Both the position numbers and the translations under genes were made by a program. Below the pieces are notes generated by a model. The model searched no databases. It saw only the letters and a program-made list of their open reading frames with translations, and was not told the origin of the DNA. From contig NZ_AP027060.1 of the NCBI RefSeq assembly GCF_030295325.1, forward strand, positions 233,552 to 297,551: a stretch of DNA of 64,000 nucleotides, written 5' to 3'. The stretch is from Haliovirga abyssi. Its GTDB lineage: Bacteria; Fusobacteriota; Fusobacteriia; Fusobacteriales; Haliovirgaceae. Positions 1-6,743 of the stretch are shown piece after piece. The stretch's first letter is position 1; each line of letters begins with the position of its first letter.

Positions 1-34
1 GTCGTCTTTTGTGCAGAAAGTGTCGTTAGTTAGG
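1..34. other. Tail of a plasmid iteron array, cut by the window edge
   Basis: The last one and a half iterons of the array at 5947-6077 are repeated here (gtcgtctttt, then tgcagaaagtgtcgttagtt). The window therefore opens inside a second replication-origin copy. Another rep gene may lie immediately to the left; that cannot be seen. The AT-rich tract at about 115-180 would fit a DNA-unwinding region. Confidence 0.7.
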
Positions 35-207
35 AGATATATCCCTTTATTTACAAGGCTTTCAGCTACCTTAAACTTTATTAAACATATATTAAACAAA
101 ACCTACAACAGGTGAAATTTAAATTTTTTTATTTTTTTTAATATTTTTTTATTTTTGTTGTTTTTTTTGAAAAATTTATAAATGAAAGGAAAAACCAGAA
201 GAGGAAA

Positions 208-342
208 TTAATCCTCCTCTGGCTCATAATCTGGACAATCTTCTGGTGAAATGAAATATTTACAATTATCTTGAATAAGTATGCAACCTAATGCTCCATC
301 ATCGCATATATCAAAATACTTACAAGGTCTAATCTCTTCCAT
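208..342 (-). CDS. 44-aa Cys-rich small protein, copy 1
   Basis: A short ORF with a textbook ribosome-binding site (ggaggtgg, five bases before ATG). The product is acidic at its C-terminus (ends CPDYEPEED) with cysteines at residues 7, 13, 20, 27 and 36. The second copy (6254-6388) has a sixth cysteine at residue 31 where this copy has isoleucine; that is the main visible coding difference. The regular Cys spacing suggests zinc or iron-sulfur binding, which is inference. It sits between the origin and a long hairpin, on the opposite strand to the toxin-antitoxin operon. Function unknown. Confidence 0.7.
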   Translation of the reverse strand: MEEIRPCKYFDICDDGALGCILIQDNCKYFISPEDCPDYEPEED

Positions 343-372
343 CTTTTCCACCTCCTTTTTTCTTTACAAGCC

Positions 373-467
373 TCACGAGTAAAGGAAGGAAGTCAAAAGC
401 AGAGTTTGAAATTTTTTTAAGCATTAAAAAAATTTCAAAAAGCTTTTTACTTCCTAACGGCTCGTGA
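373..467. repeat. Long nested inverted repeat (95 bp), copy 1
   Basis: Outer arms tcacgag/ctcgtga, middle arms around aggaagt/acttcct and inner arms gaaattttttt/aaaaaaatttc nest symmetrically, so one strand could fold into a single long hairpin. It lies just upstream of the Cys-rich ORF. In small plasmids such hairpins act as single-strand origins, primer sites or regulatory RNAs; which applies here is not visible. Confidence 0.7.
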
Positions 468-504
468 TACAATCGAAAGAAAAGGAGTGGAAAACACAAA
501 AAAA

Positions 505-541
505 GAAAAATCCCAGCTTTTTATCCTGCTGGGATTTTTTC
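505..541. terminator. Terminator upstream of the TA operon, copy 1
   Basis: The 9-bp stem aatcccagc/gctgggatt is followed by a T run on the plus strand and preceded by an A run, so it could work both ways. The same hairpin recurs after the toxin gene (1250-1287); a 58-bp segment (501-558 and 1247-1304) is duplicated around the TA genes. Confidence 0.8.
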
Positions 542-627
542 ATTATTCAATTTGCTTTGAACATTCCAAAATACCCATTTGCGAAACTCATTTTTTTAAA
601 AAATTAGTGTCGCTGTGCTCATATTTT

Positions 628-656
628 TTGACAAATATAATTATAAATGGTATTAT
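628..656 (+). promoter_or_regulatory. Sigma-70-type promoter of the TA operon, copy 1
   Basis: TTGACA (628-633), a 17-bp spacer and TATTAT (651-656). Overlapping and following it are repeated ataattat elements to about 683, a plausible operator for autoregulation by the ribbon-helix-helix antitoxin, as is usual for such operons. Confidence 0.75.
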
Positions 657-697
657 ATAATTATAGAATTCAATAATTATATAACGAGGTGATAAAA

Positions 698-958
698 ATG
701 AATAGAAAAAGTATAGTTATGGACAAAGAATTATGGGAGCATTTAAAAATTTTTAAAGAATTACATAAAAAAAGTATAAGTTTTATTATCAGAGAGGCTG
801 TAAAAAAATATTTAGAAGAAAAAACAAAAAATGATTTAGCTTATAAAATGCGAGTATTAACTCCTTATGTAGATGATAAAGAACAAGAAGAAATAAAAAA
901 TATATTATCAAATTTAACTAAAGAAGATTTAGAAACAGGTGAAATAATTGAAATATAA
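698..958 (+). CDS. Ribbon-helix-helix antitoxin, copy 1
   Basis: An 86-aa basic/acidic protein. Its N-terminal half (beta strand around KSIVMDKELWEHL, then two helices with SISFIIREAVKKYL) fits a MetJ/Arc/CopG-type DNA-binding domain. The acidic C-terminal tail would wrap the toxin. ATG at 698 is chosen because the Shine-Dalgarno sequence cgaggtga sits five bases upstream; a GTG at 689 lies inside that site. The gene overlaps the toxin gene by 11 bp, the usual coupling of type II TA operons. In this family the antitoxin binds its own promoter and neutralises the toxin. The protein is identical to that of the second copy. Confidence 0.85.
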   Translation: MNRKSIVMDKELWEHLKIFKELHKKSISFIIREAVKKYLEEKTKNDLAYKMRVLTPYVDDKEQEEIKNILSNLTKEDLETGEIIEI

Positions 959-1226
959 ATTAAAATTATCTAAAAAAGCAGTCAAATTTTTAAATAAACA
1001 TTCAAATGAAAAGGAAAAAATTATAAATATTTTTAAAGAAATAATGCCTAATTACGAAAAAGCTTTAAAAAAATATGATATAAAACAATTAAAAGGAACT
1101 CTTGAGGAAACATACAGATTAAGAATTGGAAAATATAGAGTTATTTATAAAATATATAATGATATTTTAGTTGTATATGTTTTAGCTATAGGAAGTAGAG
1201 GAGATATTTATAAAAATTTAAAATAA
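948..1226 (+). CDS. RelE/ParE-superfamily toxin, copy 1
   Basis: A 92-aa basic protein with the RelE/ParE fold signature: N-terminal KLSKKAVKFLNK, a helical middle, then LKGTLEETYRLRIGKYRVIYKI and a final strand ending GSRGDIYKNLK. The RLRIGKYRVIY strand is typical of RelE/YafQ/ParE toxins. Whether it cleaves mRNA or poisons gyrase cannot be decided. It starts at TTG, with aggtga eight bases upstream inside the antitoxin gene. It differs from the copy at 6994-7272 by one residue (Glu versus Lys at position 23). Such a module would stabilise the plasmid-like element by post-segregational killing. Confidence 0.85.
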   Translation: MKYKLKLSKKAVKFLNKHSNEKEKIINIFKEIMPNYEKALKKYDIKQLKGTLEETYRLRIGKYRVIYKIYNDILVVYVLAIGSRGDIYKNLK

Positions 1227-1249
1227 AACCATTTTTTTACTTTATAAAA

Positions 1250-1287
1250 GAAAAATCCCAGCTTTTTATCCTGCTGGGATTTTTTTC
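1250..1287 (+). terminator. Terminator of the TA operon, copy 1
   Basis: A 9-bp stem aatcccagc/gctgggatt, a 10-nt loop and seven T residues, 28 bp after the toxin stop codon. It is the same hairpin as the one upstream of the operon. Confidence 0.85.
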
Positions 1288-1464
1288 ATTATTCAATTTG
1301 CTTTTAATTTCTTTTAAAATGTACTTTAAATTCATTCTAAGGCTTCTTTTTTGTTTTTTAGTATTTAGGAACTGCCTTTGCTTTTAAAAACTCATATACG
1401 GAAAATTCATTGCCTTAACTTCTCCACTTACCATTAAATTAATTTTGCGTAATTGAGGATAGGG

Positions 1465-1706
1465 GAGAGTTTGAGAGGGTAAGGAACTAAGTTCCTTTTC
1501 TCCCTCTCAAGATATCCTTGCCCAAGTGCTATATATCCACGCTCCCTCCCCACATCAAACGTTTAGTGGGGAGGAATCAAAGGTGGGGTACTCCTCAAAA
1601 GCAGGAGCGAGCACATAATACCACATTATCGGATGCTCTAAGGAGAGCGCAGTCTCGACGGCTGCGTCGGATAATGTTTATTATGTCGCGAGCGGATAGG
1701 TGGGGC
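1465..1706. other. GC-richer, highly structured non-coding segment, copy 1
   Basis: Several helices can be drawn. (a) ttgagaggg 1471-1479 pairs with ccctctcaa 1502-1510, with inner ggaac/gttcc. (b) cgctcc 1540-1545 with ggagcg 1604-1609, enclosing ctccccac/gtggggag (1546-1573). (c) cataata 1614-1620 with tattatg 1679-1685, then cattatc 1624-1630 with gataatg 1670-1676, closing two small hairpins (gctct/agagc and cgcag/ctgcg), a T-shaped fold. Base composition differs sharply from the surroundings. A 65-codon ORF across it has no ribosome-binding site and looks accidental. It could be a structured RNA, a transposon end or a folded recombination site. It abuts the variable toxin/immunity cassette in both copies. 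Confidence 0.6.
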
Positions 1707-1744
1707 AAAAGGTAGTAGCTTTTTATTGGTCGGAACATTTTTAA

Positions 1745-1996
1745 TCATTCATAATATTTTGCTGTTTCCAGTATTTCAGCAAAAATATTCCAAGGAACAT
1801 TTTTAGGAATTTCTAATTTATTATTTATATAATAATTATCCATTGCTTCAATTGCCGCTTGAAATGCTTCTAAATAATTTTCAAGTGTGTCATTCTCCCA
1901 CTCCTCTTTATTTTCTTTAAAATCCATTCTTAATTGTCTGACAAATTCAATAAAATCTTTTTTATTTCTTATCTTTTCTACTTCTATTTCTATCAT
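1745..1996 (-). CDS. Putative immunity protein for the orphan Rhs tip C
   Basis: An 83-aa acidic protein (WENDTLENYLEAFQAAIEAM, later VPWNIFAEILETAKYYE). The pattern resembles small DUF7660-type proteins often seen beside polymorphic toxins; that assignment is from memory and tentative. It begins 3 bp after the stop of the toxin tip, with aggggtga before the ATG, so the two are translationally coupled. A short acidic protein immediately downstream of an Rhs tip is the standard place for the cognate immunity gene. It would act in the cytoplasm by binding its toxin. Confidence 0.7.
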   Translation of the reverse strand: MIEIEVEKIRNKKDFIEFVRQLRMDFKENKEEWENDTLENYLEAFQAAIEAMDNYYINNKLEIPKNVPWNIFAEILETAKYYE

Positions 1997-1999
1997 AAA

Positions 2000-2572
2000 T
2001 TATTCACCCCTAACTTTAATATCTAAGCCATCATTTATTGGTTTAAATTTTCTTTTTATTTCTCTTTCTATTTTTAAATCATTTGTATTAACACGCTTAA
2101 CATTTATATCAAGTCCAGCATCTTTAAAAGCTTTAAGCCTTCTATTATCTAACGAATATATTTTACCATCTTTCTCAAAAACTCTTATAGCTGGAATATC
2201 ATCTGGATTTATAGAACCATTTTTTAATCCTGCAATTAAATCCTCAATTTTCCCACCATTCTTAAAAGTATTTTTAATACTATTTTGACTAAATCGAATT
2301 AAACTCGGATCTAATTTTTTAATTATATTTCCAACCTTTTTCAAAGTAGAACCAGCTAACGGAAGAGCTAATCCAGCTACTCCAAAAGCTCGATCAGTAG
2401 GTTCTCCCCACATGTCTTTACCAGTAGATGCCGTCTTACTATCATTATACGATTCTACCCATGGAAGATTTTCAACTAACATTTTAAATCCAGCAGTTAC
2501 AGTATTTAAATAATGCTGCCCCATCATTGCAATTCCTTCTCCAAAATGCCCAGACGGATCAACATACCTCAA
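2000..2572 (-). CDS. Orphan Rhs C-terminal toxin tip C (core lost)
   Basis: 190 aa. The reading frame upstream reads YRYCLGNPL before RYVDPSGH, the motif that closes an Rhs core, and is preceded by a stop. Only about ten residues of core remain, and no start signal is evident: a displaced tip rather than an independent gene. Residues 1-90 are a linker with a hydrophobic AGLALPLAG stretch. The C-terminal 100 aa (LIRFSQNSIKNTF, then IPAIRVFEKDGKIYSLDNRRLKAF) recall ParB/sulfiredoxin-like folds found in some toxin tips; tentative. In Rhs loci such orphan tips can be recombined onto a full-length core. The tip differs completely from tips A and B in this window. Confidence 0.65.
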   Translation of the reverse strand: MRYVDPSGHFGEGIAMMGQHYLNTVTAGFKMLVENLPWVESYNDSKTASTGKDMWGEPTDRAFGVAGLALPLAGSTLKKVGNIIKKLDPSLIRFSQNSIKNTFKNGGKIEDLIAGLKNGSINPDDIPAIRVFEKDGKIYSLDNRRLKAFKDAGLDINVKRVNTNDLKIEREIKRKFKPINDGLDIKVRGE

Positions 2573-2668
2573 AGGATTCCCTAAACAATAACGATACTAA
2601 ATTTCTATTTTTCTCTAGCCCTTTATTTCCAACATCATTTTAACATATATATTTGTATTTGTAAACTT

Positions 2669-2715
2669 ACAAAAACATTACTATTCTATTACTAATAGCA
2701 TTGTAATGTTTTTGT
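2669..2715. repeat. Inverted repeat, 13-bp arms
   Basis: acaaaaacattac (2669-2681) pairs with gtaatgtttttgt (2703-2715). It lies between the recombinase-linked gene and the orphan toxin tip. There is no good T run, so it may be a protein-binding or recombination site rather than a terminator. Confidence 0.5.
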
Positions 2716-2753
2716 AATATTACTTTTCATACACTAAATGGATTTCATATACA

Positions 2754-2801
2754 AAAAAGCTAATAACACGAGCTTATTGCCCGATATTATTAGCTTTTTC
2801 T
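2754..2801 (-). terminator. Terminator overlapping the end of the 239-aa gene
   Basis: Arms aaaaagctaataa and ttattagcttttt form a stem that includes the last codons and stop of the gene at 2774. The minus strand ends in a T run. It would end the recombinase transcript. Confidence 0.65.
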
Positions 2802-3493
2802 GTCTTTTCTCCTAATAAATACTTTATTTCTCTTTCAAACCCATATTTTTGAAAAAATTCTATTAATGCTACCTCAAATATATTCTTTTGAGTTATATTA
2901 AATGCTCTACTATATTCTCTTGCCATTTCATTTAAACTGCTTATTATTTGTACTGATTTTATTGTATTTATTCCTGGTATCCTATATTTTTTTATCACTT
3001 TACCCGAATTTAAATTTAATGCTTCTTCCAGGTTCCCATAATTTTTTGACAGTAGCTCTAGTAATTCTATATATTTATCTAAATTTTTCAATTCCTCTAA
3101 ATTCCTATTTAAATATTCTTCTTTTTTTACAAAATTACTTTCCTTCGATGACCATAAATAACCTTTCATTTTCATAAAATTTGACATATCTTTATAATTA
3201 TCAAAATCAAGTTTTTTTGCAACCTCTTTTGGATCTGCGTTTTCATCTTGAAAATACATTAAAACCCGTTTTACTCTAAAACTATCATCTACTTTTATCT
3301 TTGGGGCTTCTCTTTTTTTCCCTTTTACATATCTTTTCCCTTCTTTTTCCCAATAATAACCTTTACTTCTTACAAAATTTTTAAATGAATTATAATTTTT
3401 ATATCCCATTTTTTCTGATAATTCTTCACGTTCTATCCCTTTTTTTAACTGTTCAAATATATATCTTAATTTTTCTTCAGAGTTCAATCTCAC
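2774..3493 (-). CDS. Uncharacterised protein with two helix-turn-helix-like repeats, co-transcribed with the recombinase
   Basis: 239 aa, not recognised. The N-terminal half holds two copies of a roughly 60-residue unit: a helix with KMGYKNYNSFKNFVRSKGYYWE (about 25-47) and again KLDFDNYKDMSNFMKMKGYLW (about 93-115). These look like small DNA-binding helix-turn-helix units. The C-terminal part is helical and ends ALIEFFQKYGFEREIKYLLGE, resembling a partner-binding or oligomerisation region. It starts 5 bp downstream of the recombinase stop codon, so the two are one operon. A recombination accessory or plasmid copy/partition function is plausible but unproven. Confidence 0.7.
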   Translation of the reverse strand: MRLNSEEKLRYIFEQLKKGIEREELSEKMGYKNYNSFKNFVRSKGYYWEKEGKRYVKGKKREAPKIKVDDSFRVKRVLMYFQDENADPKEVAKKLDFDNYKDMSNFMKMKGYLWSSKESNFVKKEEYLNRNLEELKNLDKYIELLELLSKNYGNLEEALNLNSGKVIKKYRIPGINTIKSVQIISSLNEMAREYSRAFNITQKNIFEVALIEFFQKYGFEREIKYLLGEKTEKANNIGQ

Positions 3494-3498
3494 ACCTC

Positions 3499-4362
3499 CT
3501 AAAGTTCATTTACTGCTTTTCTCATATCTTCATTACTTGCGTTTAAATAAATCATTGTTGTATTTATGTTTGAATGCCCTAATAGTTTCTGAATTATTTT
3601 TATATTTACATTTTTACTAACTAGCGAACTAGCAAATGAATGTCTGAAAGTATGACTTGTTATTTTTCTACCAAAAAATCCAGCTTTTTTTACTGCTTTT
3701 CTTAATGTTATCGCTACATAATAATTTGATAGTTTCCCTGTATATTTTGTACTAAAAAACCTTGTTGTTTCAACTTCTGGTATGTTATTTTCTTTATATT
3801 CCAATAGTATTTTTTTTAACTTTTTTGACATTGGAATATATCTACTTCCTCCACCTTTTCCATTTCTAATATATATTAATTCTTTCTTAAAATTTATATC
3901 TCGTTTTTCTAAAAATAAGCATTCATTTAATCTTAATCCAGTATAATACAACGTTTTGAAATATGTTTTCAACAAAGGTTTTTCAATACATCCAATCAAT
4001 TTTTCAACTTCTTCCTGTGTTAAATATTCTCTCTGTTTATTTATTCTTTTTATTTTCGGAACTGCTTTTGATAGATCTTCTTTTATCAATTCATTAGAAT
4101 AAAGGTATTTAAAAAAACTATTTAATCTAATTTGATAAGTTGATAATGTTGAACTTTCTAATTTTTTCTCTACTAATTTTTTAAAAAAACTTTCCATATC
4201 AGATTTTTTTATATCTTCTACATAAATTTTTGAATTTTTTTCCTCTTCAAGGTAATTTTTAAAATATCTCAATATTACACAATTCCCTTTAATTGTTGCT
4301 TTGCTTCTCATTCCTGCTGTAAGTACATATTTCCATTTCTCTATTGCTTCCACAAATAACAT
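3499..4362 (-). CDS. Tyrosine recombinase (XerC/XerD-like integrase)
   Basis: 287 aa from ATG 4362, which follows a good ribosome-binding site (agaggaa); an in-frame upstream extension has none. Residues 1-100 form the SAM-like core-binding domain and 110-287 the catalytic domain. The active-site set is visible: Arg144 (TGLRLNE), Lys169 (GKGGGSRY), His237 and Arg240 (HTFRH), His263 (LGHSNINTT) and Tyr272 (MIYLNA). It should therefore be active in DNA strand exchange. On plasmids such enzymes resolve multimers or integrate the element. No attachment site is proven, but the flanking 1.7-kb repeats and the structured segments are candidates. The 239-aa gene follows in the same operon. Confidence 0.9.
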   Translation of the reverse strand: MLFVEAIEKWKYVLTAGMRSKATIKGNCVILRYFKNYLEEEKNSKIYVEDIKKSDMESFFKKLVEKKLESSTLSTYQIRLNSFFKYLYSNELIKEDLSKAVPKIKRINKQREYLTQEEVEKLIGCIEKPLLKTYFKTLYYTGLRLNECLFLEKRDINFKKELIYIRNGKGGGSRYIPMSKKLKKILLEYKENNIPEVETTRFFSTKYTGKLSNYYVAITLRKAVKKAGFFGRKITSHTFRHSFASSLVSKNVNIKIIQKLLGHSNINTTMIYLNASNEDMRKAVNEL

Positions 4363-4411
4363 AATTTCCTCTCTTCCAATAAAGACAAAAAAAACAAAAA
4401 AAGCCAATAAT

Positions 4412-4436
4412 CTGCCAAAATTTTTCATTTTGGCAG
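4412..4436 (-). terminator. Probable terminator between rep and recombinase genes
   Basis: ctgccaaaat/attttggcag is a 10-bp stem with a 5-nt loop, followed on the minus strand by a T-rich stretch. It lies 75 bp after the rep stop codon and 50 bp before the recombinase start. Confidence 0.55.
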
Positions 4437-4511
4437 TAGCTTTTTACATCATTTTATGGTATAATTTTTTGACTATTTAGGTGTCGAGCCTACTGTTTCA
4501 TAGTCTTGGTC

Positions 4512-5798
4512 TTAATCAGTTTCAGCTGGTTTAAGACCTTTTTTATTATATCCATTTTGATGTTCGCCTCTCAATATCTCTATTATTTTTTCTTCTTTCA
4601 TACTTGCAAATATTGTTGGTCTATTCTTTAAAAATTTTATTCCTTTCAGTTGTTCCAGCTCTTCTAATGCTGTTTTTTCTATGTCAAGCCTCTCTTTTTC
4701 AGGCATATTATTGTAAAATTTTAAAGTTTCTTCTCTTAATTTTGCTTTTAATTCTGCTGCTGCTTTTTGTTTGTCTAATTCCAATTTCTCTTTTTCTAAT
4801 CTTTCTTTTTCCGCTGCTGCTTTTACTCTCATTGGTTCTGCATAATCTTCTTTTATTGCTTTTCTTAAATAATTGTAATATTCTTTATATTTATGACTAT
4901 TTGTATAATTTAAATTTGATTCTACATGCTCCAATCCATATTCTTTTATTAATTTTTTTAATTCTTTTTCTTGTTTTAATGTTAATTTTTCTTTAGCTGG
5001 CATTTTCTTTATTAATTCTTCAAATTCCAATGTCTTTTGAATTTTAATTTTCCCTTTTGGATCTTCTTCAAATATTTCTACTTCATTTCCTGGGAATATT
5101 CCATTTCCCTCACTTACTGAAAATCCTTCTTTTGCTTCACCCCAGAATTTTATATGCCCCATTTTTTTACCATTTCTTATTAATTCATATTTCGTTATAT
5201 TTATATCTGTTGTTTCATTTATCTCTTTTATTGCTGGTTCTATCACTTTTCTTCTTAAATCGTGTATTTTATTATATGCTCCTGTTATTCCCAACATAAA
5301 TTTAAACGTTTCCAATTCCATCTTGGGTATTTGTACTTTTATATAGTCTTTGCAAAATTCATAAATTGGCAATGAATGTTTTCTACTCATTCCTTTTTGG
5401 AAATCTAAATTTAATGGACTAAACATTTTTGGATGGTACAAATTTTTTCTCACTGTATCTGGAAAGATAAATTCTATATTAAAATCTTTATCTGTTTCTA
5501 CTTCTGCTAATACTGCAACTGCTCTTCTACTCATAAATTTTTCATTTTCCAATATATTTATTGTTATTCCTATTTCTACTAATGATTCCAAATTCTTTAG
5601 TAGTTCATTATTGTTTATTCTTTTGTCTGTCATTAGACTTTTTACTTCTTTGTATGTCGATTTGAATATTTTCCTGTCAAAATCTTCATCCATTTGTTGT
5701 TTTGCTATATACAGCAACGCATTAAATGCTTTTTTCTGATTTAGACCCATCTTTGATGAACTTTGAATTAAAATCCTGCTTTTTTTCAAAATAGCCAT
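4512..5798 (-). CDS. Replication initiator protein, Rep_3 (RepB/RepE) family
   Basis: 428 aa from ATG 5798, preceded by agaggtga; an upstream in-frame ATG lacks such a site. Residues 1-220 are the two-winged-helix initiator module: ILIQSSSKMGLNQKKAFNALLYIA (start of the first domain), LPIYEFCKDYIK and AYNKIHDLRRKVIEPAIKEINETTDI (second domain) are characteristic. The C-terminal 200 residues are Lys/Glu/Leu-rich, with a likely coiled coil around 330-370 and a DUF-like helical tail. Rep_3 proteins bind origin iterons as monomers and repress their own promoter as dimers. Both target types are visible upstream (iterons at 5947-6077, inverted half-sites at 5817-5841). Confidence 0.9.
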   Translation of the reverse strand: MAILKKSRILIQSSSKMGLNQKKAFNALLYIAKQQMDEDFDRKIFKSTYKEVKSLMTDKRINNNELLKNLESLVEIGITINILENEKFMSRRAVAVLAEVETDKDFNIEFIFPDTVRKNLYHPKMFSPLNLDFQKGMSRKHSLPIYEFCKDYIKVQIPKMELETFKFMLGITGAYNKIHDLRRKVIEPAIKEINETTDINITKYELIRNGKKMGHIKFWGEAKEGFSVSEGNGIFPGNEVEIFEEDPKGKIKIQKTLEFEELIKKMPAKEKLTLKQEKELKKLIKEYGLEHVESNLNYTNSHKYKEYYNYLRKAIKEDYAEPMRVKAAAEKERLEKEKLELDKQKAAAELKAKLREETLKFYNNMPEKERLDIEKTALEELEQLKGIKFLKNRPTIFASMKEEKIIEILRGEHQNGYNKKGLKPAETD

Positions 5799-5816
5799 TT
5801 TTTCACCTCTTTTCTT

Positions 5817-5898
5817 AACGACCTTTTTTAAATTAGTCGTTTTATCATATTTATACATTGTGTAATAAAATTATACACCGTTTTTTTCGAAATTGCAA
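5817..5898 (-). promoter_or_regulatory. rep promoter with an inverted iteron half-site operator
   Basis: On the minus strand TTGCAA (5898-5893), a 17-bp spacer and TATAAT (5875-5870). Downstream, aacgac (5817-5822) and gtcgtt (5836-5841) form an inverted repeat of the gtcgtt core of the iterons. This fits dimeric-Rep autorepression. Confidence 0.75.
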
Positions 5899-5946
5899 GT
5901 ACTTTTTTTGGCGACTATACATCTACATTCACTTTTCCAAATTTCT

Positions 5947-6077
5947 TGCAGAAAGAGTCGTCTTTTACCTGCAGAAACTGTCGTTAGTTGTGCAGAAGAA
6001 GTCGCTTTTTGCTGCAGAAAAGGTCGTCTTTTAACGCAGAATCTGTCGTCTTTTGTGCAGAAAGTGTCGTTAGTTAG
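5947..6077. other. Plasmid replication origin: six iterons
   Basis: Six direct repeats of about 22 bp, each with TGCAGAA, two variable bases, then GTCGTcTTTT or GTCGTTAGTT, start at 5947, 5970, 5991, 6013, 6035 and 6056. An AT-rich tract follows (about 6160-6230). Spacing of 21-23 bp places sites on one face of the helix. Together with the adjacent Rep_3 gene this is a classical iteron origin. Long ORFs drawn across it on either strand are artefacts of the repeats. Confidence 0.9.
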
Positions 6078-6253
6078 GAGATATATCCCTTTATTTACAG
6101 GGCTTCCAGCTACCTTAAACCTTATTAAACATATATTAAACAAAACCTACAACAGGTGAAATTTAAATTTTTTTTATTTTTTTTAATATTTTTTTATTTC
6201 TGTTGTATTTTTTTGAAAAATTTATAAATGAAAAGAAAAACCAGAAGAGGAAA

Positions 6254-6388
6254 TTAATCCTCCTCTGGCTCATAATCTGGACAATCTTCTGGTGAACAGA
6301 AATATTTACAATTATCTTGAATAAGTATGCAACCTAATGCTCCATCATCGCATATATCAAAATACTTACAAGGTCTAATCTCTTCCAT
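6254..6388 (-). CDS. 44-aa Cys-rich small protein, copy 2
   Basis: Same ORF as 208-342 but with six cysteines (7, 13, 20, 27, 31, 36), giving the pattern C-x5-C-x6-C-x6-C-x3-C-x4-C. Strong ribosome-binding site (ggaggtgg). The even Cys number suggests this is the intact version and the left copy is decaying. Function unknown; metal binding is inferred from the cysteines only. Confidence 0.72.
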   Translation of the reverse strand: MEEIRPCKYFDICDDGALGCILIQDNCKYFCSPEDCPDYEPEED

Positions 6389-6418
6389 CTTTTCCACCTC
6401 CTTTTTTCTTTACAAGCC

Positions 6419-6513
6419 TCACGAGTAAAGGAAGGAAGTCAAAAGCAGAGTTTGAAATTTTTTTAAGCATTAAAAAAATTTCAAAAAGCTTTTTACTTCC
6501 TAACGGCTCGTGA
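6419..6513. repeat. Long nested inverted repeat (95 bp), copy 2
   Basis: Identical in layout to 373-467: outer tcacgag/ctcgtga, inner A/T-rich arms. Its unchanged preservation in both copies argues that the fold matters. Confidence 0.7.
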
Positions 6514-6550
6514 TACAATCGAAAGAAAAGGAGTGGAAAACACAAAAAAA

Positions 6551-6587
6551 GAAAAATCCCAGCTTTTTATCCTGCTGGGATTTTTTC
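6551..6587. terminator. Terminator upstream of the TA operon, copy 2
   Basis: Same aatcccagc/gctgggatt hairpin as at 505-541. Confidence 0.8.
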
Positions 6588-6673
6588 ATTATTCAATTTG
6601 CTTTGAACATTCCAAAATACCCATTTGCGAAACTCATTTTTTTAAAAAATTAGTGTCGCTGTGCTCATATTTT

Positions 6674-6702
6674 TTGACAAATATAATTATAAATGGTATT
6701 AT
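6674..6702 (+). promoter_or_regulatory. Promoter of the TA operon, copy 2
   Basis: TTGACA (6674-6679), 17-bp spacer, TATTAT (6697-6702), followed by the same ataattat operator-like repeats as copy 1. Confidence 0.75.
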
Positions 6703-6743
6703 ATAATTATAGAATTCAATAATTATATAACGAGGTGATAAAA

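Larger units (their letters stand above)
1..1706. repeat. Long direct repeat, left copy (plasmid-backbone module)
   Basis: The sequence matches 6047-7752 at a constant offset of 6,046 bp with only scattered substitutions and no net length change. It holds the tail of an iteron array, an AT-rich tract, a 44-aa Cys-rich ORF, a long hairpin, a toxin-antitoxin operon and a GC-richer structured segment. The match begins at the first base of the window, so this copy probably extends further left. It ends at 1706, 39 bp from the stop codon of an Rhs immunity gene; the right copy ends 24 bp from a different immunity gene. Confidence 0.95.

Noticed and set aside
1518-1715. 65-aa ORF across the structured segment (plus strand)
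   Set aside because: No ribosome-binding site, low-complexity Arg-rich product, and it lies over strong inverted repeats; the equivalent frame in the second copy is not maintained to the same end.
5947-6077. Possible CRISPR array
   Set aside because: Repeats are contiguous at 21-23 bp with no spacers, and a Rep_3 gene is adjacent, so these are iterons.
5871-6159. 90-aa and 88-aa ORFs on both strands over the iterons
   Set aside because: They are translations of the 22-bp iteron repeats and adjacent promoter; no start signals.
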